Positions 50,436-63,100 of a stretch of 64,000 nucleotides of DNA are shown piece by piece. The stretch is taken from assembly GCA_001630475.1 (NCBI GenBank), contig KV419402.1, forward strand, positions 427,910 to 491,909, given 5' to 3'. The first letter of the stretch is position 1. Every line of letters begins with the position of its first letter. The position numbers and the translations under genes are program-made. The notes under the pieces were generated by a model. It ran no database searches, had not been told where the DNA came from, and saw only the letters and a program-made list of their open reading frames with translations. Source of the DNA: Sistotremastrum niveocremeum HHB9708 (lineage: Eukaryota; Basidiomycota; Agaricomycetes; Sistotremastrales; Sistotremastraceae).

Positions 50436-51130
50436 CTACACATTGACATCTTCCGCACCGGCGGCGCATAATCCACACGCGAGACACTCGAGGCATTCTA
50501 GTGGAGCGAATCAGTTCATTGATCTTCCGAAATGGGAGAGGGACCATACCAAGACCGCAAATGCACGCGCAGAGATAACAAGGGCAACAACAAGGGTTCT
50601 CGAAGGCGCCTTTGCAGCACCAGAAAGACAAAAATATGGCCTGTGATATATATTATTAACATGACGTTCGATCGCCGTGCAAAGGCAGGACTTACGGCGA
50701 TTAAGACGAGGAATAGACCGACGAGCACGACGATGAGGTAGACTGAATGGTACGTCAGTTGAATTCGCCTCCAAGTGGAAAAAGAACAAAACTAACGCTT
50801 GTTCTTTATGAAAGGACTCTGAGTATTCCCAGTCGAGCCACCAGTCCCCGAACCTCCAGTCTGTCTCTTGAACATGCCACCATGCGCATCACCTCCTTCT
50901 CCGAATAAATTCCCAAAATCCATGAAAACCGACAACAAAAGACACGATCCAACGAACATCATCGTCATCATAGCTCGCATCAGAGTCCTCGAGATCATTT
51001 TCGAGTGGCATTGATTCGCGGATGCACACGTTCCATGTCTACAAGCGAGCCTTTCTTCGGTCTTTGAATGAGTGTGAGGACCTGAAGTCATCGATTGACG
51101 GAGAGTTGGTTGTGCTGATGTGAAGCCCAT
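50436..51130 (-). CDS. Small membrane protein with a 13-cysteine C-terminal tail
   Basis: Four exons (51130-50797, then small exons of 47, 91 and 62 nt ending at 50436) give 177 residues from the first ATG, or 133 from MISRTLMRAMM. One hydrophobic segment (TMMFVGSCLLLSVFMDFG) is followed by a Gly-rich stretch. A second is assembled across introns as YLIVVLVGLFLVLIA then AIFLSFW. The tail that follows reads in pieces CCKGAFENPCCCPCYLCAC, ICGL, ECLECLACGLCAAGAEDVNV. That is 13 cysteines in ~44 residues, suggesting palmitoylation or metal binding on the cytosolic side. The splices were chosen because all are GT-AG in phase and continue the Cys pattern. I recognise no named family. Convergent with the FSP1-like gene. 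Confidence 0.7.
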
Positions 51131-54068
51131 TGCTGTATCTGGGTATCTTGAGGATGCTGAGTATGGTGCAGTTGAATAGGATATTTATGTAGACTGGCTA
51201 CTGCGGTATGCTATGCAGGCGGCCGGATGCACCGATTTTCGTCGTCTTGAGAGAGTAATTTAGCGCCTGCGCAAAGGGAGAAACAGTAGGGCTCACTACC
51301 TTGCTCTTACTTATACTACGAAGAGAGCAACGATGATGTTGATGATCTTGGACGCGTCGTCGTCGTGGTACAGAATAAAAGCGCGTTGCCAAGTTAGCGG
51401 ACTTTGGCCAGTGGATCGCCTTCGTGCCAAGCAAAACATGCATAGTGCGTGCATTTTACCGCTTTTTTGGGGATTCTGAGCTCATCCAACCAGGATAGAG
51501 ATAAATTCAAGTTAATAGTGCTGCAAGAAGTTTAAATGCATCCAGCGCGCTGTGTTGATGGCGTCTCCGACGTTGACCTTCACGATGAGCAGATGCGTCA
51601 ATTACGTCATGTTGCTACCCGCCGCCGCCGGCCGAGATTTCAAGCGGCGCCTGAAGCTCGGGATGTTTGCTCGTGTTTACCTACACCTTCTTCAGCGACG
51701 GCACAGGCACGGGCTCGGTGAGATCGCAAACTTGCAGGTCTGACAGATTTTTCTTCGTCGAAGTATGCAGAAAGTGACATTATGGCATTCTATGTCAATT
51801 TAGATTAGTCAGCGACCAACAAATCCCTGCCAGCGTTACGCAAGCTCAGTTCAGGTTGGTATGGCGTGCCCAGACTGTCAATCAATTTTGTAATTTCTCA
51901 ACTGTATTAAAATATATTCGGCTGATCCCAATGATTATAGAAATGTTTTCGAGCATTCCGGTTTTCCTCCAGCTCAGCACCTGACTGAAGTTGGACCGGG
52001 GCAGCACACGACTACATGCGTCCGTGCCTCCGATGCGGATCAGCGACTGATAAGAAAAGGAACCTTGCTTTTTACGTCCGTTGATCTTTGGTGCCATCCA
52101 GTACGTCGGACCGCATCTCATCTGACCATTCTAGGGGGTGTTCTATTCAATAAAGCGTGATTTTCGCCAACGACGAGGGCTCGACTTTTGAAGCGCTGTA
52201 GCCAGCTCATCACCTCAGGGTACTGAACAGATTGGGAAATAGGTCTTGGTTCCCACAAGAGTAGTGACGTCCGTAATTCCGCCTGGGAGCTTTCGAGTGA
52301 AACAGCCGATCAACGCACAATGGCCCACGCGAGCTAGACGAACCGAGATCGGATCTTCGCCTAGTGTATTTTTGCCCTTTACTTCTTGTTTCCGTGCAAA
52401 GAATAATATCGGCGTTCATTGCCCGACGGTCAGAAATCTTGCAGAAGAATCTGGTGCCTGGTTGCTTGAGAGCGATTTTAATCTCATTTTCCTCGTCGGC
52501 AAGAGCTTGGGGCTTTCGTATAGGACAAGGCCAAGCACCATTGTACCTTGTCCAGAATTGCCAACGGTGAGTCATCGACCTGTCGACTTCTCTCGGAGGG
52601 TGCCATTGACGAATTTGTTTTAAAGCCACATTGCTCTGGCGTCAGTCCTGAAACACGAGTCCACCGTGTCGAGAGAAGAAGGCTTATGTCGTACAATCAC
52701 TGGGCGAAGTCTTCTCAAGAATAAGACCACATGAAATAACGGAGGGCCGACCGGCACATACGACCATACCAGTCGCGGATTTCCATAGAATATTTTCGGG
52801 TAACTTCCCTTGATTAAGGCCCTCGATAGGCGATAGTCGTGGAGATCTGGATCGTCATCTAGATTGGCAAGACGCCGGCGCATAAGCTCCCGCTTCTCGG
52901 CCTCGGAAACACCCCATTATCTTTTTCCCTGCAGTCGGACACGTTCCGCTCCTCCGATTAATTGAGTGGTGAGACAAGTGACCAGAAGAACTGCGAATTT
53001 CTATGGTCTTAGGTCCATTTAGATTCTAGTGATTCATTGGCCCCCATTTTTCGACAAGCCCCTCTACCATTCTGCCGGATTCGCGAGGAAAATATCAACG
53101 GACCGATCGCCCAGACCGGCCAGCAAAGGGAGCACCTGTCTGCCTGGCCAATGGCCTCCAAGGAGCTACTACTTACAGCTACAGAGACAAGAGAACGTGT
53201 TCTTCCCGTCAGGCGTTTCACAATTCCTCAAATCATTTCCCGGTGGAGGCGCTATTGAGGCACGGATGAACCTCGCATCTCGTGTCGTAAGCACTCCTGA
53301 CGACCGACTGCTTCTGTCATTACAGACCGTATCGTCCCTGTCTCCGGTGCCACCCTGGTCGCCTCCAGCTGACTGACAATCAGGGCCAAGGGTATCCCGA
53401 AAACACGAATAGTTGGGCTTTTGCGTGGCTTCACCTGCGATCAACAGGCTTGGAGAAGATATATCTGGTTTTACGACGCGTTATATCTTCTCAGGGACTG
53501 AATTTCAGAAATACATAAATTTCCTGCGAAAGGGGCTTCGGTGACTGTTCCGATCGTCTTGTACTGTACTTCGGCGGAGCCGACACGTTTCATAATTTTA
53601 GCCAATCGAACCTTGCTCACTATGGCAGTACTTTGACCTTCACACGCTAACCCTGCATTCTTCTGTCACTTCGTATTTTCCCACTTATTTCTTTCTGGCA
53701 TATACTTTGCGCCCGACCCAGTATATCACGTTGTGTAGGTCCAATCGCCGGGAATCCCCACGCTCGTCACTCGATGGAGCCATATCGGGGTTCATCTTCG
53801 TGGAACAAGTTTTCATCGATAACCTCCTTGCCAGATGTATGGTTTGGTCTTCCCTCTCTGGCTGTGATTCTATGGAGAGAGAATTTCTTGGACGCCGTGA
53901 TTATCAACGCGACTCTGGTTCCGTGGCAGCCAACTACTGACCTCATTTACTAGGACTTGAACACATGGTGCAGGGATCGATGAGCGGGAGTATTCCCCGT
54001 TATCGCACTCCAGGCCATATAAGACTGGAACACCCAGCGCTATCATCCAAGTTCTGCCCTTCGACCTC
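51131..54068. other. Region without a confirmed gene
   Basis: About 2.9 kb with several 60-140 codon frames. One minus-strand stretch (53169-53434) begins after a GCAG acceptor and encodes a Cys-containing segment ending TFSCLCSCK and stop, but no start or signal peptide could be joined to it. On the plus strand, WKFSSITSLPDVWFGLPSLA (about 53.8 kb) may be an upstream exon of the next gene. Confidence 0.35.
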
Positions 54069-55087
54069 ATGTCATCCACCATGCCAGTGGTCCTACCAGA
54101 CCTCTTCTCAGAAGCAAGAGCAGTGGCTCTCACCGATCTACGAGTTGTGGATATCGACGGGACTGATTCTCGTATAACCTGGCAGCTGTTTAGGTATCTA
54201 TCTCACTTCTCTGATGAAAGACAACTGCTCATGTTCGGGCTTCCATTGCTCAAAGGTTGTCGTCCAGAGAACCCCGACTTTTTCGAGTCGGAATCTCGCG
54301 CCCTGGGCATCAGCGTGCCCTGGAGATCCAACCGTACCGACCGTCGCTCCATGACATCTGGTGGAGTATCCCCCGGGATACATCTGCCTTAAGTCGGCTC
54401 CTAGTTCGGGGAGAAGGAAACTTGATATTGCTGGGTTGGTTGCATCACCCTTCCGGACGCCCGGACGTCGTTACAGTCTATAATACGGGGACTAACACGG
54501 TCCTAGCGGTGAGTACTCAGTGGTTGACCGCTATGGAGTGTTGATCGATATCTCGACGATAGGAATGGGTTTTAAGAGCTCAGAGAGTGTTGGATTCTCC
54601 GTTGCTCTCAGTATCTGACCTGGCCTTTCTGGGCCCTGATTCGGCTATCCTGTGCGGCCTAGACGGCCACCGCCATCCTATCATTCGTCTGGTATCCTGG
54701 GGAGGCGGCGAGATGGACCACGTCCATCTTAATGCCTTACTCCCTCCTCCACTCTCCAACTCCCGTTTTGAGCCCCCGAGGCTGGAACGTGGTCACAGTC
54801 CCGAGGAATTGCGATTAGAACTCAAATTCTTCATCGCTGTCGACTTGTCTGGCGAAGAGACCGTCTCTCATGAAGCACGCCTTGTCTTGACATTTTCTGC
54901 TCAGCAGCTGCACATTCTGTTGCACAAAGATACCTGGCGTGGGGGAACGTTTTTTATCGCCCCAGGAAGTATTGCGTTCAGGGACTATGTTTTGAATGTT
55001 GAGCAAGACGTTCACATTACCGGGCGAGGCCCTTTCCTTCTTCCCGAGATGACTAATTACATCAAGAGTTTACAAAGTGGCATTTGA
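54069..55087 (+). CDS. Uncharacterised F-box-like protein, 3' part
   Basis: At least three plausible exons: one starting near MSSTMPVVLPDLFSEARAVA, one with LLGWLHHPSGRPDVVTVYN ending before GTGAGT at ~54.51 kb, and a last exon from ~54.59 kb. The last contains VSDLAFLGPDSAILCGLDGH, HVHLNALLPPP and a beta-rich C-terminus ending NYIKSLQSGI. This layout resembles the C-terminal half of large agaricomycete F-box protein families, but the F-box itself was not identified. The 5' end is unknown and frames between exons 1 and 2 are uncertain. Could also be a pseudogene. Confidence 0.4.
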
Positions 55088-55488
55088 TTGTCGTTATATA
55101 TTTAAATCAGATTTGTACAATACTCGATGTGACTTGTTTTCCCATGTCTTCCCACCAGGGAAGTGCGAAGAATTTAAGCCGGGCACCGGCTCAGAAATAT
55201 TAAACTCCCATCAACCCGATCGATCAGGGCCAAGTCGATCTCCCGATCCTGGTTTCGAGGCGAGCTTCAAGCGAATTGTGTTTCGAGTTTCTCCGAATAT
55301 TCTATTTTCTATTCGCGTACCGATCGAGCCTTGCGCATAAGCGAATATTTGTTTGGGCTCGTAAGTTCTCCCATGGCTTCGTTGCTTGGTCACTGCGGAA
55401 TCGGAGTATATGCAACCTCAAAGCCATTGTCCTTGTTCAACATTCATTTCCTCCCCGACACCACCCTCTCCTCTCTCTCAATTCACCC
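55088..55488. other. Promoter region of the homeobox gene
   Basis: No gene; a pyrimidine-rich stretch (CCTCTCCTCTCTCTC) directly precedes the ATG at 55489. Confidence 0.5.
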
Positions 55489-56755
55489 ATGGCTGTAGTC
55501 ACTGGCTATCCTCAGCTTCCCCAGTCGCAAACATATGGGCCTGTATCCTACACCGACGCTTGCGAGGCCCAGCAAAACCATGCGCAAAACCAACCTTTCG
55601 ACGTTCTTTCTCGTCACCCCGAGTCTGGAGGCGTTGAGAACAGCCGCAAAGACGCGTTTGTTATACCATACCGTCTTCCACCCATCATACGTCCTGAGAA
55701 CCCTCATGCAGTAAGCTTCGCTCTTACATCCGGTATTATGATCCTCATTTCTCGAAAGTCCAAAATTCAAGATCCACTCCCCTCGTTGACCCTTCCTTTT
55801 ACGCCGCCACAACGAGGCCTCACTGCCGTCGGCAATCCTGGCCTCAACATACCAGAGCTCATGGAAAATCCAGGTACTCGACCTGACCTAGCGCCGTCGA
55901 ATTGTGAGTACAATATCGTAGCTGCTCATCGTCTCACTCACCTGAAGATATTTGAAGGTCTCGGTCTTTCGCTCACGGGCCCCATGCCGTCCCCGAGTCT
56001 CACTGTTCAGCCGCAACATGCAAGCTACTTCAACCTGCCTGAAGACGAGTTTGGGGCTCCAGGATATTGTCAAGAACCCATAAGTCGCCTCCCGAGAGGT
56101 ATGCGAAAGCTTCTCGCCTATACTCCCCAAATATCAGCCTACTCGTATGTCCTTCGAGTTCATATTCCTACCACGTCGAGAAACTCACGATATTTCTTCT
56201 CAGAGCACCAGGTGCCGGATTCCTACCCCCATGGCACATGCAAACATCTCTATCATCCCCTCCAACCTCAGCGTCATCGCAGGCGTCAACGGTCTCTTCG
56301 ACAGAGTCCACACCCTCACCTTTCGACGGCACTGGACGCTCAATCCATAGTCCAGAAGCCACCAAGGAAGACGAGAAACTGACATACACTCGTCGCGCGA
56401 CCTGGCCGCGTCGCAGAGCTACTAAAGCTCAGCTAGACGTGCTGGAGTCCTATTACAAGATCAACCCGAAGCCGAGTAAAGCAGAGCGCGTGGCATTGGG
56501 GGATGTTATAGGGAAGCAGCCAGAGAGTATTCGGTTCTGGTAAGTTGCGGTCTTCCACCTCACTTCCTGAATCCTAATCTGACCTTTGTTTGTTTCAGGT
56601 TCCAGAATCAACGTGCCAAGCAGCGCAAAGAGATGGACAAGCGTTATCTTGCGCAGCGTGCCATACTCGAACTTGGGGAGAAACGGACTTCAATCGTCAA
56701 CCTTGCCTTCAATAATACCAACCAAGGTCTTGAATCTGAAACGTATAACCCTTAA
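55489..56755 (+). CDS. Homeodomain transcription factor
   Basis: Starts MAVVTGYPQLPQSQTYGPV. The N-terminal part is Pro/Ser-rich and likely unstructured. A GTATGT...CTCAG intron near 56.14-56.21 kb switches frame into APGAGFLPPWHMQTSLSS. The homeodomain follows: WPRRRATKAQLDVLESYYKI, then NPKPSKAERVALGDVIGKQ and PESIRFWFQNQRAKQRKEMD. An intron falls in the middle of the recognition helix (RFW|FQNQRAKQ). WF-N-RAK is the DNA-contacting core. It ends LESETYNP at 56755. It is not flanked by a second homeodomain gene, so there is no sign of a mating-type HD1/HD2 pair. Upstream introns (near 55.71-55.76 and 55.90 kb) are less certain. Confidence 0.85.
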
Positions 56756-57047
56756 GCAAGTGTTGAGGTAAAATGGTCAACTCACGGTTGACGATGGCGG
56801 TCGGAGTTTCAGGCCACTTACACGACACAAATACGACAAAACTTTTTATATTGTATATATTGTGCTACACTCGGTCCAACATTTGACAATCATTCATCCT
56901 ATCGATCTGACAACGAGTACAAAGGTGAAGCGAACAAATACAAGAGAGTGATCCAGGAGAGGTTCAACAAGATACACCTTACAAGTTACAACACGGCGTC
57001 ATGATAATACACGAGTGATAAATCCCAATAAGAATAGACCGGCATCT

Positions 57048-58838
57048 TCAAAACCGCTTTACAGGGACTGCATCTCGCAGAATAACTAGCTCTCGTTCAA
57101 AAGCTTTATTCCGAGCTTCCGAACGAGCTAATTCGTCCTGGAAGTCGCGAAGGCGCTTCTCATCCCTCTGTCGCGCCTCAAAGACAACCGGTAAAGCCTT
57201 CGAGACATCTTCCCAAAGACGTCCACGATTCTGCAACTCTTTGCCAAACTCGGGATTCACACCAAATGCTCCATCTATAGCATCTGTTATGCCATCCATT
57301 GCGAGAGCGCCTAAGCCACCCCATGCGTCATCCTCGTCGTGCGTGAGAGGGAAGGAGATCTTGGGTCTGGGGAGCGACGATGACCAAACGATGGACGCGT
57401 GAGCCGGCATGATCTGGGCGAGGAAGATGGCAACGTTCTTCACGTCCTCGATGGGAGAGACTCCGACGTTGAGCTCGTGGAAATGAGGGCCGAATGTTTC
57501 CCGGACTTCGGGCCATGACGAAGGTGGGAGGATACTATTGAATGCGATTCCAAGGCGTCGCAGATGTTTGCAATGCCTTACGAAAGGCAGGAGCACCCCC
57601 ATCGTCAGATAACATTCGTCAAGTGCCCACCGGGCTCGAACGCTAAGTTCCAACTCTCTCAAAGCTGGCCAATTCATGGCTAGGAATGCCATGTCTGCTT
57701 CGTCCATTCGAATGGCACAATCATGCGCAAAGACAAATGACGTCAGATTTGCAGTATCGATTATTGGGCGAAGACACTCGAATGTAATGTCTGCGACCTC
57801 TTCCACGGGGTGTGCCACGGAGGTTGAAGTGGAACACAGGGTGAGATGAGCTAGGCTAGGGAGGATCTCAGGAACAGCACCAAGGAAGTTTTGAATTTCT
57901 TCAGGCTTCTCCAGTTCATATGACGTCAAGTTGAGAGAAGTTAAGTTGATTGGTGCAAACGGGGATTGCATGCATTCGATAAATTTGGCTGTGGAGGATT
58001 CGAGGCTCAGGTGCTCGAGAGACGGGAATGCATATTCGGTGAAGTCGAAGGAGGGGGTGATTATTGATACTTCAGTTTGATCTGCCTCCGGAGGGGCGAA
58101 GTCGATTTTCGTTAGAAGTGGTCTCTGTGATAGTGCTGAAAGGATTTTGGTCGTGATCCATCCTTGAGGAAGTAGTATAACAGTCAATGAGTCGAGTCCT
58201 TCGATCAGCTTGACGACATCATCCTCATGAGCAGTAATGATTCCCGTAGATCGTAAGCTAAGGTGTCGAAGGTTCGGACAAACGATCGCTAAATTCTGGA
58301 GAAACGCAGAATGATCTCCTGAGAGATCTCCAATCTCCAAAAGTGAGAGATTCTTGTGCATGAATATTGTTGAATTTCGTATGTCCGGGCGGTTTCTCCG
58401 ATAAATCCGGCTGTGCCAATACAGCGATTGTAGATTGGGGAAGATGACACGGCCAGGTAAACTCGTCGTCAATTCTAGATAGAATGAATCGGAGAGTGAT
58501 GCTTCTGCTTGAACATGTGCGATGCTCTTGACTTTTGCCGCGTAGATCATAAAACGCTTCCAAGCAATAGGTGAGGGTGCTCTAGCGAACTACGAGAAGA
58601 GATGATCAGATCAAGCCGGGATCTTTCCGAAAGCCGTTGTGCTCACCTCCTTTGTTTTTCCAACCAGTGGCGACAGAATCTCGAACAAGACATCCAATCG
58701 TCTTACATGTCGATATAGGCGCTCGATGGCGCGATCAAAAAACAACTTCGAAACTCGGGCACAAGTCGCGAGTTGAGCATCTTGCAAACAATCAAGTGTC
58801 ATGGACATGAGCTCAGGATAGCTTTCAAGCCGCTCCAT
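57048..58838 (-). CDS. F-box / leucine-rich-repeat-like protein
   Basis: Two exons. The first, MERLESYPELMSMTLDCLQD, continues ATCARVSKLFFDRAIERLYR, a typical fungal F-box-like start. After a GTGAGC intron near 58.59-58.65 kb a ~505-residue exon carries irregular LRR-like strands (PNLRHLSLRSTGI, PSLEHLSLESSTAKF, PSLAHLTLCSTSTS, LRELELSVRARW). It ends in a charged coiled-coil-like tail (DEKRLRDFQDELARSEARNK). Such proteins are presumed substrate receptors of SCF ubiquitin ligases. They are expanded in Agaricomycetes, and no specific substrate can be named. Intact, about 570 residues. Confidence 0.8.
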
Positions 58839-59398
58839 GGCTGAAGACTTGGGACTTCAAGAAAGCAGGTTATGGAAGAGAATAGGGGATGCCACCCGGA
58901 CAGCCTCAACCGGCGTGCGAGCCCGAGTCAACCGTGCTACAACTGCGTCACACACGTGACGTCACGGACATTTTTTTTGCTGCCGACTTCGAGCTGCATT
59001 GTGCTCAGCCATTCATGCCATATCTCAGGCATCAATTACATAGCCACAGATTAAGACGATAATACCAAGCGACTAGGCAACAGGAATTTCTAATTCAAAT
59101 CTAATAGCGACGAATACTGCGTAGGGTCTTGGTCTTATAGCGGCGACTCGGGCGAGGTACAGTACTCCAGTCTTTCGAGTCTCTACAGAAATTCACAATC
59201 TCTCTCCCAGGCTTGCTGTGCCGTTATGTAAGTCGGAAACTCCGAAGACCATGGATATAAGAAACACATCGAATCCATATGACTAGGAAATACAGGAATG
59301 ATTTCTAGATGAACGAGTCGTGTCAATGTATAAGAATGATTCTATGAAGAAGATGTCGGAAGAACAAGAGTCAATACAGAAGAATAACCGAGCATCTA
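58839..59398. other. Spacer
   Basis: About 560 bp; promoter of the F-box/LRR gene and 3' DNA of the next minus-strand gene. No gene seen. Confidence 0.5.
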
Positions 59399-60117
59399 TC
59401 ACGTCTGGATGATCTGCGCATACGTTGCTCGTCGGAGCGGTGCCTCGAAATCGAGGTCTTCCCAGTCTGTATAATCAAGGTCGTCTTCAGATTGATCGAC
59501 TCCGCTAGGTCCGGCAATATCGTAGTCCAGCTCCAGGACCTGCTTGCTGTATGGTATGATCTCGAAATCTCCCACGACGCCAGATGCTATGACTGATGTC
59601 AGCGTGTTCCAACGAGTCACGATCTACACTCACGTCGACTCTTTCCCGGACGAAGGATATGCACAAGAGGTACCTCACGTGCCCCCGACGATGACTGGTC
59701 AACAACTTTATCGGCCAGATACCGCCGATCTTCTTCAGAGTTCATGTTCTCGCAGACCTCGCAAGCAGCGTCATCCTTGACCCGTAGGCTACGCTGGCGG
59801 TCTTCCTCTACCCAGATAGCCTGATTAAGGAGGTGGGTTGGAGCGAGTCTTCCTCCGGCTCTGATGCTGCCCTCTTTCGTATGGTTGCTTCGGTCCTTAT
59901 GAGAGGGCTTCGTCTTTCGACGATCCGAAGCTTTCTGGGCTGTCTTTCTATCGAGCGCGAGGGACCGAATGGACTTTTCGTCTGAATCCGAAGATTCGAG
60001 CGAAAAGGCGGGGAGTGTGGTGGATCGTTGGACTTGGGAGCATGAAGTGTCACGGAGGCTCCAAGTCGCGTGTCTGAAGCCATGCTCGCACTTTTTGCTT
60101 GTGCAAGGATAAGGCAT
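59399..60117 (-). CDS. Hypothetical acidic protein, two exons
   Basis: Exon 1 runs from MPYPCTSKKCEHGFRHATWS (60117) through a basic Lys/Arg-rich middle (KTKPSHKDRSNHTKEG) and CEVCENMNSEED to QSSSGA. A GTGAGG...CATAG intron near 59.59-59.68 kb leads in phase to exon 2. Exon 2 reads SGVVGDFEIIPYSKQVLEL, then an acidic segment (QSEDDLDYTDWEDLDFE) and ends RATYAQIIQT. Cysteine pairs CTSKKC and CEVC might bind metal. I do not recognise the family. A regulatory or scaffold protein is possible. Confidence 0.6.
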
Positions 60118-63100
60118 GCTAGGGGAGTTGAGAGTGCTTTAGAGAAGGTGGGTACGGTTCTGTGCAGATATGCTCGTTTCACAGCAGCCTCTTATGCTTT
60201 CGCAATTCAGGTTACCCCTCGATCAGCATGACTCGACAAGCGCCCGTGTATAGCAGAAGCAGTGCATACACCGGTTCCGCTGTTGACTCGTTCTTCTCGG
60301 CCGACCCAACTCAATAGCAGCTGTGCATCACCTTAGAGCACTTCGACGTTCTTGGATTATCAGTCATTTGCGATGTGACTACCGTCCAAGATTACCCACA
60401 CGCTTCGTCCTTCCCAAAACAGTGCATGACGAGCTCTGGCCTAATAATCACGCGAAATATCAGTACTCTCCGGAGCAGACTGATGGCATCAATGTGGCTT
60501 CAGCGTCATCTCATGCGCAATCACTGAATACAAAATCGTTGCCTGCTTCGAAACGGCTCAAAAACACGAAGTAAATCGGACATTGATTTATTTCTTTAGT
60601 TCCTTCCGTGATACGCGAGAGAAATTTGATCTTCGTGTATGAGAGACAAGTGATGGGGAATGTAAGGCCTCCGTGTGAGACGAAAACCGCGATGCTTCAA
60701 CGCTGGAAACACAAGTCAGACTGAAATAAGTATAACCGAGCGAGTCATCGATTACGTAAGCAAGGCGAGCGACTAGACGGAATATTTATCCCGATAGGTC
60801 CGTGATAGAACTCGGCCACCGAAAATGACAGAAATAATTGTTTGGGTCTGAGACGACAATCGGTGCGGATGTGATGGATGGAAACGGGTTTCCGGAAACA
60901 CACCGAAATAAAAAGTGGAGAATATCATCCCCAGATGTTCCAAGATGACCGAACGCCATGCGTAGGAGGATGCACCGCGCCAACACCGCCATCTGAAACG
61001 TGAAGAACACAAGCATAGCAACATCCGGGATGGAGCTTATAATCGTGTTTGAATTTGAGTTTGGATGCTGAGACACCGCACATATCTTATGTCGAGACTT
61101 TGGCACTAGTACGCTCGTCAACATCAACGGAGATTAAATAAATGAAATTCAAAATACCTTCCCATGGCTATTTCAAAGACGCCCTCAGTATAGATTCTTG
61201 GCGTGGACCTGCCTCAAGGGCATGAAGTCCTGGTTATAGCAAGTCAGATGGTCCACATCAGCTATCGCGACTGGGAGCGACATTACGTTACGCACCGAGA
61301 GCACCGACAGACTAGCGCAATGACTCAAAGCTCATCTGATATAGTAGGCGGTACCCGAATGAACGTCGGCGAAGAAGCCTGAGCGTCGTCGAGTCGAGCG
61401 TCTGCAGTGCGTTGAAGGCCGGTATATGAAGCTTCGGGGAGGTTCTGTTCTTTCATGGGTCGCTTCAACGTAGACTGCGTTCTACTTTCATTGAGAAAAA
61501 TAATAGAACATGATGGAATGAAGCAGAGAAGCGCGATATGATTTTCCTCAAAGTCGTCAGTTCGCGTCAGTAAAAACAACCGAACTTATTCTTCCCAGGT
61601 CGCCTGCCGGCAATAAAATCGGTAACCCGGCATTATACCCCGGCGAATTGTTCCGAGACCGAAGCTAATTCAATTGGGGTATTCTGCTTCTTCCGACTCT
61701 AATTATATGATCGGGAACGTGCGTTTTCATTTCATTGCAGAATCCAAGAGATCGAAACAACCGTGTTCCTAGCCCCGCAGTCTCAGGACTTTCAGGGATT
61801 TGGTGCATAACGTTTACCGGAGCGAAACGCGCCCATTTAGTAGTCCCATCTGATGTAAAGAAACGCATCAAATACGTGCGTAGGGCCCAATTCAGTGTTC
61901 CTTTACTCCATTCGTACTTTGAGATCCCGTCGCGCCCGACGATTTTGCATTTCCATGACACGGCGGCCATCTTTAAATTGTGGAACGTCACGAGAAGAAA
62001 CGGATAATGGAAAGGCAGGGAGGAGTGCTACCAGCTGAGCTTCGAGGAGGCCGCTTGTCACCGAGTGACATTTTGGGCGCGCAGGGCTCGGGGCCATAGC
62101 GCGAGCTGTCGAGCAGTGACGGGAAATCGGCAGACGCGTGCGGCGGCGTGGATATTGCCAGTTTCGTAGAGAGAGCTTACAAAATCTGTTTTCCTCGGTA
62201 CAAGACACGGCTGTGTTGAGGCTGTTCTCTCTCAGTTACATGTAATAGTCAGAAACTATTCACATCATAGCCAAAATACCTCAGATTGTCTCGTCTCGTG
62301 CCTCCAGACCTTTCAAATTGTCAGTTCGACCTCAAACACGACAGAGCCTGGATTGAGAGCGAATAAGAGCCGGAAGCCAAGAACGTTTGATGGAACATTC
62401 AACTTACACATTACTGTCGATGTCGACTACTGATCATAATATGAGGTTCCCCTTATGGAGCAGTGAAATAATCTTCGACCCTATGATAGTGCCGTAGCTT
62501 GAGCTCAGGCAAGCCAGAATGGAGGTGGATTGGTCAACGTTCGATCCCTTCCCGACGGTTTTCTCGAAGCTTTCGAAATGCGCTGCCCCTGGCCGGTTCA
62601 GATCATCGATCCCGCTATGCTCGTAGATCAACGGCTCGGTGGCGTCTCCAACCTTGAAATGCGGGTCGGGTCGGGAGAGTACGCTAGAGTCGCGAGTCTG
62701 TCGTCATTCGATATACGCGGGGAGACCTTCTCTGAATTTGCCGAGGCACCACATACGACCTCCTACGCAGTCGTCATAGATTGAGAGGATGATGTTTGAA
62801 CCCCCAAACATCGTTGTTACGGACTGCGGGAGTTCCGAAATCTCTGAAACCCAAAACCGCGTGGACAGTATTGATGCGATGCGGGAGCAATGTTCCTGCA
62901 GGGTGACTCAACGCAAAGTCGCCGACTCTGTCCGTTGAGGACTCTGAGCTAGACCTTGAACAGACGGCAAGTAGGACACCGTTAACCCATGAGGCAAGGA
63001 GTGATTGGCCGCTCCGCTTGTACCGGATGACTATCGTTGTGGTGCGCAAAATTCCAGGGGTGGGGCCATCGTGACATTTCGCTTGACTACCAAGAAGCAT

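Noticed and set aside
52210-52629. Overlapping 125-139 codon frames on both strands
   Set aside because: Neither strand shows a recognisable motif or consistent splice sites, so I could not choose one as coding.
62530-62560. GTTCGATCCC resembling a tRNA T-loop
   Set aside because: No acceptor stem, D-arm or anticodon arm can be folded around it.
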